Translations under genes and position numbers: made by a program | The notes under the pieces: model-generated | Told to the model about the DNA's origin: nothing | The model's input: the letters and a program-made list of their open reading frames with translations, nothing else | The model's database searches: none | NCBI RefSeq assembly: GCF_947179165.1 | Contig: NC_077239.1 | Location: 15,728,501-15,792,500, forward strand | Direction of reading: 5' to 3' | DNA: 64,000 nucleotides | From: Solanum dulcamara | Taxonomy: Eukaryota > Streptophyta > Magnoliopsida > Solanales > Solanaceae | Shown: one piece after another, positions 10,401-20,542 of the stretch | How positions within the stretch are numbered: the stretch's first letter is position 1 | Layout of the letters: each line of letters begins with the position of its first letter

Positions 10401-12179
10401 CACAAGAGCTTATAATATGTTTTCAGCCAGAAGGAACTCAACATGAGGCAAAAGAGATGACTCGAGCTACTCAAGGACTACTACATGAGCATCCTCTACC
10501 ATTCAGGTAAAGCTAATGTTGTTGCTGATGCTCTTAGCAGGTTGTCTATGGGTAGCACTACCCATGTAGAGGAGGGGAAGAGGGAATTGGCAAAGGAAGT
10601 ATATAGATTAGCCCGATTAGGAGTTCGACTCGAAGAGAACAATGAAGGCGGAGTTACTGTTCAGGATGGGTCTACATCCTCACTTGTGGCATAGGTAAAG
10701 GAGAAACAAGACCGAGATCCCGTCCTTCTCCAATTGAAGGGAGTTGTTCACAAATAAGAGGTAATGGTTTTTACCAAAGGGGGAGATGGTGTGTTGAGGT
10801 ACCAAAATAGATTGTGTGTGCCTGATGTCGATGATGTTTGAGAAAGGATTATGGCCGAAGTGCATAGTTTTAGATACTCTATTCATACGGGCTCTAAAAA
10901 AATGTACCATGACTTGAGGGAAATCTATTGGTGGAGTGGGATGAAGGGAGACATTGCGGAATTCGTTTCCAAGTGCTCGAATTGCCAATAGGTGAAGGTT
11001 GAGCATCAAAGGCCGTGTGGTTTAGCCCAAAACATAGAAATTACGGAATGGAAGTAGGAGATGATCAACATGGACTTTATCACGGGTTTGCCAAAGTCCC
11101 GAAAGCAACACGATTCGATTTTGGTAATTGTGGATAGGATGACGAAATCAGCTCACTTCTTGGCGGTGAAGACTACTGACACCGCAGAGGATTACGCAAA
11201 GTTGTACATTCAAGAGATCGTCAGACTGCATGGGGTTCCCTTGTCTATCATCTCAGACAGAGGAGCTCAATTCATTTCCCAATTTTGGAAATCCTTTCAG
11301 AAGGGACTGGGTTCGAAGGTGAACTTGAGTACAGCCTTCCATCCCCAAACAGATGGCCAGGCAGAGCGCACCATCCAGACATTGGAAGATATATTGAGGG
11401 CATGTGTGCTTGACTTCAAGGGAAATTGGTATGACCACTTACCTCTCATAGAGTTTGCATATAACAATAGATATCATGCAAGCATTCAAATGTCTCCTTA
11501 TGAAGCTTTGTATGAGAGGAGGTGTAGATCGCCCATTGGGTGGTTTGAAGGTCGTGAGGTTGAGTTGATTGGTCCTGACCTTGTTCACCAAGCCATGGAG
11601 AAGGTGATAGTTGTTCAATAGAGGCTAAAGACAGTCCAAAGCCACCAAATATCTTACACCGACGTGAGGAGGAGAGACTTAGAGTTTGAGGTGGGTGACT
11701 GGGTATACTTGAAAGTGTCACCCATGAAGGGAGTCATGAGGTTTAGGAGTAAGAGGAAGCTTAGTCCCCGATATATCGGTCCTTACCAAATTTCGAGGCG
11801 GATTAGGAGTGTTGCCTACGAGTTGGAGTTACCCTCAGAGCTATCCTCTATTCATCTAGTATTCCATGTTTTGATGTTGAAAAAGTGCTTGGGCGATCCC
11901 TCGTTGGTAGTCCCCATTGATAGCATTGGAATTAAGGATAGCTTGTCTTATGAGGAGGTCCCGGTTCAAATTCTTGATCGCCGAATTCGCAAATTGAGGA
12001 ACAAAGAGGTCGCCTCAGTCAAGGTCCTTTGGAGAAACTAATTTGTTGAGGAAGCCACATGGGAAGCGGAGGAATCTATGAAATCTAAATATTCACATCT
12101 ATTCGTGCTTACCGATGAGAATGTTAAAGGTAATGCCCATTTCCTTGACTTGAATTCATTTGTGCATTTTGAGTCTTGA
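7443..12179 (+). pseudogene. A2 gag-pol polyprotein pseudogene (single frame, 17 premature stops)
   Basis: One reading frame runs from ATG at 7443 to the final stop at 12177-12179 (about 1,579 codons). By order: gag (7443 to about 8450); zinc knuckle CYKCGQMDHFHREC (about 8529-8570); protease with DPG in place of the usual DSG/DTG (about 8763); reverse transcriptase with FIDD (about 9769); RNase H (about 10195-10410), in which a catalytic Asp appears replaced by Tyr (FTYHKS); integrase HHCC and D,D,E core (about 10860-11400); chromodomain (about 11960-12100). Premature stops lie at 7641, 8292, 8370, 8418, 8730, 8922, 9726, 9936, 10413, 10458, 10692, 10755, 10839, 10989, 11055, 11619 and 12039. 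No frameshift was found. The frame copies and integrates the element in the family; this copy cannot. Confidence 0.93.
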
Positions 12180-12282
12180 TTGATAATTGTTTGAGAATTT
12201 GATTGATTGAATGACTGAATTTTTATTGTGATTTGCACCCCAAGTCCATTCTTGGTTACTCATCATTGAGGACGAATGATCC

Positions 12283-12297
12283 AAAAGGGGAAGATAA
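12283..12297 (+). other. Polypurine tract of A2
   Basis: AAAAGGGGAAGATAA directly abuts the 3' LTR start. This is the expected plus-strand primer site. Confidence 0.85.
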
Positions 12298-14765
12298 TGT
12301 AACACCTCTCAAAAATTTTCCCTAAGATTCGGATCTTTCTTGTATTCGGGTAGGGTTGAACTCGAGTATTGTGGAGAATTTGCATAAGTAAGATGAGTCT
12401 TTGAGAAATTGAGCAGCGTTAGAGGTGATTTAGGGTCATGAAGGACCCCTAGGACCAAATCAAATCCAAAAGATTCGTCGTGGCTAAGTTTGAGGAGGAG
12501 TTCGCATAAGGGGTCGACTTCTAACGACCCTATCTTTTGAAAGGCGACAATCTAGGTGGATCATGACCCATCAAATTAAAGGTCGTCGAGTCTTCTTTCC
12601 AACGCCACCAAGAATGTAATTTTTGGAGTTCGGAGTCGAAAGATACGACGATCCTAAGACGAACTAGCACGGTAGGGATTCTCAGGCCTGAGTTGCAATT
12701 GCTGGAAAACTGGGCTTGGCGCCGCAGTGGCGCGATGCCCCACTATCGCACCAGGAACACGCCTTAGTAGTTTGGCCCCTGGAGCGGCGCGCCACTATGA
12801 GGTGTGCAGGGTTTTCAAGCTAATTTCCAGAACCCAAAAAATATTGGCCTTGGCACTGTAAGGGCGCGACGTGCCACTATCGCGCCAAGAATGTGCCTCA
12901 GTAGTTTGTTCCTTGGCGTGGCGCGCCACTACGAGATGTGCAGGTTTTAGGTATAATCAGCCTGGCGCTGCAATGGCGCGACACGCCACTATCGCGCCAG
13001 GAGCATTTTTGCCTATTTTCAGAACTTTGTGAGAAGGAGCAATTTGGAAACTTACCCAAATTATATATGTATCACCCTAGTCCATTTTGAGATCATATTT
13101 TTAGCCCTCTCTCTCTCTCTAAAAAGCCCTAGGAGTTTCTCTCTCTCTCTCTCTTCTTCTTCTTCTCCATTTCCAACAAGAAAAGTTTCAAGAGCTTCAA
13201 GATTTGAGTTCTCCATTGAAGACCCAACATCAAGGTTTTCTTCAAGTCTTCACTAAGGTATGTAAGGCTATCCAAAACATGGGTTGAGTCCACCCATGTT
13301 CCCTACTCTTGATTTGAGGTTAAAGATTCATGAGAATGGAGTTTCTTGGTATGGATTAGTTTGAATGAGTTTTGTCTCCTATAAATTTGACCTTGTTTGT
13401 GTTGATGTTGTTGAGCTAAGATGTTCCTAAAACCTTCATGTTAGTATAAGTTGATGGAGATGAGTTGTTATTATGTTTTGTTGTTCTCTTTAACCATGTG
13501 ATTATGTTGCATAAGTCAATTTCCTTAAATGTGTTATTCTACTTGAATTGTTGAGCTAAATCCATAGAGTTGTGATGAGTCTTGAGGAGATGTCATAAAT
13601 GCTTATCTAAATGAAGCTTGATTGAGTTGATTGGAGGATGGAATTGACGAGTGGACGAGGTCCTAAATGGAACATGTCATTATGACTTAATTGAGTTGAA
13701 ATGAGAATAGAGTTGATGAGTTGGCAATGACCCACATGAAACTAGCCGTGAGGGCTTGTTTGAGATGATTGGAGGGAGTCTTATGAGCATAGAGTCATGG
13801 GAGGAGTATCGATCACCGAAGCGGGTAAGAGTATAGTCCATACTCGAACCCCAGAAAATACGCCGCCAACGTAGGTAGGGATGGAACAGTTAAAGTCGGA
13901 TGCTTCCCGTGGGATCGAACCGTTAAAGTCGGATGTTTCCCATTTTATTATCCTAAAATAATAGGACTTGACTAATCGATGGTATCCATGATTAGGGAGG
14001 CATTCATTCCTTGGCAAGGTATGGACGGACGTGGCAACAACGTCTGATTGTTGTACTATCACTGGCTCATAGGTGATGGTTGTCGGATAAGAGAAACTCC
14101 CATTTAGGTCTTGATAGTGCTCCGAGTCAGTTGAGTTGAGTGGCTTATGAGTTAGTCCCGTCTAATCTATTCTTGTTAGACTTAGGACATTTGAGTGATT
14201 TGTTATGTATATATATATGAGTTGTGATCCTGAGATGATATTGATATTTTCTTGATGTTTGTTTCATCCGGCCATTTTACATACTCGTACATTCTATGTA
14301 CTGACGCAATTTGGCCTGCATCGTTTCATGAAGCAGAGACATGTACTAGAGATCATCAACCGACGCTCCATTGAAGATTCACATATACTCCCAGCTAGTT
14401 AGTGAGTCCTCCTAGTTTCCGGAGGATGTTGAGCTTTCTTGCATAGTTTTGTTGTCGTTTCCTTTATTTTGATTTTTGGTAACCATGGGCTTGTCATCGG
14501 CACCTACCAGACTTTGATAGAGGCTTCATAGACTAGAGTGTGGGGAGGTCAGACTGTTATTTTGAGGCGTCCTATTATACTTATTTTGTTGAGTTAAACA
14601 TATTTGGCCTTCGACCCCCATATTGTAAATAGCATGTTATGATTGAGCCTTCCTTTGAGCGTATATGACTGAATGATAGAGTGATTGAATCAGGTGGTTC
14701 GCTTGAAGGTCAGAAATGGCTTTCAAGTGCCGGTCACGTCTAGGATACCCTCCCGAGGCGTGACA
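12298..14765 (+). repeat. 3' LTR of element A2
   Basis: TGTAACACC...GGCGTGACA, 2,468 bp. It retains the leader segment that the 5' LTR has lost, including a CT/CTT-rich tract (about 13100-13170) and the splice-donor-like AAGGTATGTAAGG at 13255-13267. The palindrome array is at 12716-13001 and the TATA box at 13060-13069. An antisense open frame of 93 codons (13781-14062) also occurs in the 5' LTR at 6240-6521; it probably reflects LTR homology rather than a gene. Confidence 0.95.
13255..13267 (+). promoter_or_regulatory. Conserved splice-donor-like motif in LTR leader
   Basis: AAG|GTATGTAAGG fits the plant 5' splice-site consensus very closely. It recurs at the same place in LTRs at 21491 (+, GTACGTAAGG), 23631-23641 (minus), 47463-47472 (minus), 55021-55030 (minus), and in the different family B LTRs at 33111-33119 and 25951-25960 (minus). 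Confidence 0.55.
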
Positions 14766-14770
14766 CTATA

Positions 14771-17700
14771 TGTGGTGGTGTTAGAGTACTTCACTTTCTT
14801 CCTCAAATAGTAAAAGATCGCATTAATATGGTGGATGAATTTTAAAAAAATATTTACACTGAGTAAATGTTATACAAATAGATTATATGATTAGATGTAC
14901 ACTCTTTTAAAGAAAATAAATCTAAGTATATACCGAGTCGCCAAGAAACTGTCCTTCGCTTGCAACCTTGTAGAACCAGTTATTGTATGTAACAGTAACA
15001 ACACCAAAATGAATGCACACTGGTAGGGTAGCCTTGTTTTTTTCTATCGATCCTTATCGTTTATCATGTCATTCAGTTTATCAATTATAAATATATTACA
15101 TGTATTATATACAAATGGGAGAATCGGTTATACAAATATATTACATATATATTTGCAACACTAAAATATAAATATGAATTGTATGTATATCTACATTACA
15201 AGATTTGTATAATAAAAATGAATTTACTTGCCATGATGTTTAGGATAAAGATCTTCCCTTACCATTTCCAGAAATACATATACATAGGTGTGTCATCCGC
15301 GCCAATAATTGAATCAAATGAATATTTTTGATAAAAGAATTATAGGCAATTTTGACAAACTACCTGAAAAGAGAATAATATATTTGTTTAATAATTTATA
15401 TTTCTGAAATGAATATCTACAATTTAATAATGTATAACAATAGTTTCCTACCAGATTCTGATCCGAAAGATGTCAAATGGGACAATGTATTGTATCGACC
15501 TGGACACCTGATTCGTTGGATTGGTAGTGATGTTTGGTTGTCGACTATTCCCTACTAATGTAGGACAATACTTATTTCTGGATTAAGGCTTGAAAGTAGA
15601 TGATCAGGCAATGAAACTTGTGATTCTGTTATAATTGTATCCGGAATTGAAACAACATGAGGTACCATATGAATTGGTATTGGACATGTGATGTGTTGAT
15701 TTGCATCAGAAGGAATAACCGCATTAGAAAATAGAACATCGCCGGTAGAGTCTTGTTTATGAGCATCTTCAGCATGATCAGGCAAAATTATTAGACACCA
15801 CATTATGATCATGAGAGTCCCTAGCATCCTATAAAAAAATATTAAATACCATACTAATATAGAATAACAATCAATAATATAAAACCAAATGAATAAAGAC
15901 ATACCACTGAATTTTTGTTGTCATATGAGTGATCATACATGACATTTGATACCTTTGGGCATTCAGTATCTATATCTTTGCAAACATCCTTGATAGCGAT
16001 ATAAAACACAAACTTTATACATGTAACCATTTATTTGATATACATATACAGAACCAACAAACTTTATATTAATACTATTATTCAAATTCCAACTAAAAAT
16101 ATACATAAATACATATCATAAATAGGTTGTTATACAAATAATTAATAGCAAAATACCTCTTGGTTCTTTAGGTTACTTGAATGGCAAGGAAGTTGGATGT
16201 GTGAATCAAAATATGGAGCCTTTATGGGTGAATGATGAAAACATTAGGTGAACTTGGTGAAATTTCTTGAGCAGAGACCTGAAAATGAACATTGAATACT
16301 TTAAATTTAGATTTTGTATATTTTGGTATTTTTTTTTTTGAAAATTTAGTATGTATTTGTATAACCTTTTTAGTAGTGTTCTGTTGTTGATGGCTTCTAA
16401 CACGATCTTGAATTTATCTTCCAACAAATTTCTTGTCCTGAAACTCTCCATTTATCTATAATGATATGGTTTTATGCATTGTTAAATGTGAAAAAATATA
16501 TTTGTAAATAAGAAACTAAACTTACCCATTTTTGAATAACTAAAACTCATCACGCGAAATGTTGATTTTAGCTGACATGTTGCTTGATGCTATATCAAAA
16601 GTGTCATCAAGTTTTTTACGCTCCAATCTTTTCTTGATGACCTGCTTAATTGGAGTAGCAGCAGGTTGCTTTTTAGAAATAGGATCATTAAATGGTGGTG
16701 CAATTGTTCATTTGCGTGGTAGTGACTTTTGTGTGGCCTGTTATGGAGGTGTCTTCTTGGCTGGACTAGGGAAAACTTGCCTTAACTTCTTCTTGATAGG
16801 TGAAGAACTACAACCCTTCTCTTTTCCTTTGCTCTTGAATGATATTGGAGGATCTTGAAAATCGTCATCTGAATCGAGTTTTTGTTGATCTTCAAGCGCC
16901 ACAAATTCTTAAAATGATGTGTGAGGTGAGGTTATATCTGTTTTGACATACTCCTCGGGTAATTTCAAAATTGCAAGTTCCATTGAAGTTGGAATTATGT
17001 TCCTGAAAACAATCTAAATACATACACAAAAAAGCAAAATATATCTGACCAATTATTTATTTATTTGTCTAAACTAAAATAATATACAAATTTAATTTTT
17101 ATGTAAATGTATAATTATATTATGTAATTGTATAAATATAATACTTTTCAAAAAATAGATATATGAATATGTATAATTACGATGGAGTATTGTCGTCACG
17201 AAAAATGTCATTCATTAAGAAATCAAAGCGAGGTGTTTCAGTCTTTGTCTCCCATTTTTGAATTCTTGGGATGTGGTCAGTAACCTTGACAACAATTTTT
17301 GGATCAACTTCCGGACAACATTCATACAACCATATTTGCATAGAAAGTGGAAAGCCATGTAGCCTGTAGTACTTTCATGTGGGTGTCATCTTCTTGTAGA
17401 TATACGTTGTTAGTTCTTTGAAAGCTTTGTTACCCCAAGGATAATCAATGTATCTACCAGAATCTATCAAATTGAAATCTAATCTTTTTATCAACACACT
17501 GTTAGGTTGTTCGAAAAGAATGAAAGTATGTAAAAAATATAAGATTGCATATTTGATAGCATCTTCGTTATTGTCGCTCCATACCTTATTAGTGAAACTT
17601 TGAATCAGTTCTGATTTGGTGACAATGTCTCTGTCTTGAAAATACTGAGCAAGCATCATGTTCGGCTGTTTAGTGTCAAATAAAAAACCTGACAAATTAT

Positions 17701-18778
17701 TATTGCACTTCTATCCGGATATAAGTGAAAACTCCCTACGGATTAAACATAATGTGATGTCATTTACGTGTATCAAATATTCATCTTTGAAGCACTTAAA
17801 AAAACTCTCTACGGGTGAACTACCCTTCAACTTAAGTTGCATGAAGCACCTAAAAATAAATGCTTGAACATTACAACGATGCATTGCAGTCAATTGAGCA
17901 AAATAATCTATTTTGCAAAAGTGTTTGAATTGATCTTCAGACAGACATTGAGCCAAATTTTTTATTACATCAACATTCATACAACATTGCATATGTAGGG
18001 CCTCCTTTGGACCTTCTTGGATCATTAATTGGACTACCTAGATAATCAACATTAATATAAATATTTATATAAATTGTATAGAATATTAGATGCTACTATG
18101 AAAATTGTATATGTGTACAGTTATATTAGATATATATACAAATAACAAACACCCTTATAAAATTTTTGAAATTGTATAACTGATATAAAATATATACAAA
18201 TAAGGCATTATGCAACCCAATTAAATACTCATATACAAAAAAATGAATTTAACTGTATACTTATTCAAATGTTGGAATTGTATAACTATAATTGATATTT
18301 TGTATAAATGATGTTTAATATATATGTGGTTTAAATTCTTAAATATATACAAATAATTTTTAATGCAAACCAATTAAATGCTCATATACAAAACAACTAT
18401 TAAAATTAATTAAACTAAAAAAATCAAAAAAATAGAAATACCTTAAGATCTTCAGGTTCCAGTTGGTCCTTTGCACTAGGATCATTTTCCCCATGTGTTT
18501 TTAAGTCATTGTTACTAGAAGAAATTTCTTTTACTTTTTTTTAGCAATCAACAACTCAGAGGCATTATCTTTTTTTCTTCTTCTCATTTTTTGTTCGAAC
18601 CTTTTAATCTCTTTATTTGCTATATTTTCCACAATGACTTTAGATTTGGCAATAGACCATGCAATTTCTTCGAAATCTTAAGCTAGACCCAAAGAAAAAG
18701 ATAGAGGATGAACAGATTTTGTTGCATGCAAATGTATACCTCTAGTAATCCTCTTTGATGGAGATTGTTCGTCCATGG
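14771..18778 (-). pseudogene. DUF1985/Ulp1-type transposon-associated gene, 5' and central part (broken)
   Basis: Minus-strand gene with introns, start codon at about 18776-18778 (MDEQSPSKRITRG). Exon 1 (about 18440-18778) has an in-frame TAA and a frameshift. A second coding block (about 17190-18030) reads as a DUF1985 domain: EGPKEALHMQCCMNVDVI near its start, then ITLCLIRREFSLISG and DYPWGNKAFKELTTYIYKK, then HGFPLSMQIWLYE after one stop. Further lysine-rich blocks lie near 16530-16980, 16200-16450, 15555-15825 and 14780-15050. The last leads into the Ulp1 protease domain (FYYLRKKVKYS) and continues at 4879 across the inserted element. Proteins of this architecture are carried by plant MULE-type transposons. 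Several stops show decay. Confidence 0.75.
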
Positions 18779-19651
18779 TTTGAATGATTATATAATGAGA
18801 AAAAAATCAAAATAAATTATACAAAACCCAAAAAATAAACTAATTGGAAGTTAACTGAATTTGATTATGCACGATTAGGAGGGATGAATAAAATTTTCAA
18901 ATTTTAAATTTTAATATGGTTGAGTGATTTAAGGGGAGTTGAGAGATTTTAGGAGATAAACTAGTAGGTGTGATAAATGAGCGAGTGATTTGATTTGTAC
19001 AAAAGATGAAAGAGGAGACTTACACGTTTTGATACAAATGTAAAAACGTGAGACCCACTTTATATCCATTTTCTTTAACTATAACTGTTATTTATAATTA
19101 ATTTAAAACTGTAGTTATGGAGCATAATTAACTACTATATGTTAAGCTTAGTTATGTAAATTTTTCTATAATGAAACTCCATCATTTCTAACAATAGATT
19201 CTTATTCATTTTTCTTTCACAAACCCACATAAAAGTCACTTTATTTTTGCTACCTTTTATGATAAAAAATCAAATACACACAGCTATTCCACTTTCAATG
19301 GGACTGAATTTCTATTCCAAAAATCATCTTAATAATTCATATTCGATCTCCATCTTAATCGACTTACCTACAACACTTATTTTTCACCTTACTTCATATT
19401 GAAACTCCACTATCACTAGCAACATATTCTTACGAAAAAAATTCACAAAGCCAATAGAGGATTGGTGTTCAAGCATTGTTGAAGATTGAAGTTTCAAAGT
19501 TCAAAAATTAATTTTTTGCAAATAAGATCTGTTTTGAGTGGGTACTATTGAAAAAGATAGGCTACGTATTGAGGAGTCTAAATCTAAATTTTTGGTTGAT
19601 TAGGTGTATTTTTGGATGAATTTGGTGTTTAATTAAAAAAAGATGAAGTCA
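18779..19651. other. Upstream region of the DUF1985/Ulp1 gene with possible transposon terminal repeat
   Basis: No gene is supported here. The block 19067-19180 (GTAGTTATGGAGCATAATTA and following) resembles the right end of the MITE at 42059-42560 (TTAGTTATGGAACATAATTA). It could therefore be the terminal inverted repeat of the transposon carrying the Ulp1-type gene. A short + strand frame near 19445-19500 (KPIEDWCSSIVED) looks coding-like but I cannot assign it. The region is cut at 19651 by element B. Confidence 0.4.
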
Positions 19652-20542
19652 TGTCACGCCCCGTGAGGGTATCCTAGATGTGGCTGGCACTCGAAGATCA
19701 TTGCTGGTCTTCAAGAGAACCACTTGATCCAATCACACCTTCGTTCAATCACATTCTATCAGCATAAGACTCAACTCACAAGAATACTACTCACAAATAA
19801 GGCCGAAGGCCAACCATCTATCCAATCAACAACTAGTAAGAATGAAACTAGTCAAAACAAAATAAATCAACACTCTAGTCTATGAAGCCTCTATCAATAA
19901 TCTAAGAGATACCAATGACAGGTTCATAGCTACCACAAATCAAATAAAGGAAAGATAACTCAAAACTGAAAAGATATATGCGGTATCCTTCAAAAATAGG
20001 GAGGACTCACCAACTAGATGAAAGCGAATAGATCCTCAACAATGCGCCTATTGATGATCTCTAGTACCTGTCTCTGCATCATGAAATAATGCAGATTCAA
20101 ATGGATGCCAATATGTGAAAGGTGTGAGTATGTAAAATGGCAGAATGAAACATGCATCAAGGTAGAATTGAATCAACTCAAAAGAAGGAACAAGTCAATC
20201 AAGATGTCCTAAGTCTAAACAAGAATATGATTTAGAAAAGACCAATCATATATAAATCAATTCAATCCATTCCAAACCGACTCAGAGTACTATCAAGACC
20301 TATATGGGAGTTTCTCTTATCCGACAACTATCACCAATGAGCCAGTCATAGTACAATAAACTGACGTTATTTCCACGTCTGCTCATACCTTTCTAGGGTA
20401 GCAATGAATCAACAATCATGGATCCATAACCAATCAGGTCCTATCATGTCGGGACAGTAATTTGGAAAACATCTGACTTTAACGGTTTAATCCTCTACTA
20501 CATTTGGTGACTTAGTTATTGGGTTCGAGTTATTACTTACTC

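Larger units (their letters stand above)
4880..14765 (+). mobile_element. Complete Ty3/gypsy chromovirus A2 (9.9 kb), TSD CTATA
   Basis: Complete LTR retrotransposon inserted in the Ulp1-type pseudogene. The 5-bp duplication CTATA lies at 4875-4879 and 14766-14770. Order: 5' LTR 4880-7226, primer site 7231-7242, one gag-pol frame 7443-12179, polypurine tract 12283-12297, 3' LTR 12298-14765. The domain order is gag, CCHC knuckle, protease, reverse transcriptase, RNase H, integrase, chromodomain, which places it among chromoviruses of Tekay/Del type. In the first roughly 310 aligned LTR bases I count about 16 differences, so it is not recent. It is defective: 17 in-frame stops in gag-pol and a leader deletion in the 5' LTR. 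Confidence 0.95.

Noticed and set aside
16559..16858. Plus-strand 99-codon open frame
   Set aside because: Antisense to a lysine/serine-rich exon of the DUF1985/Ulp1-type pseudogene, which has better coding support on the minus strand.
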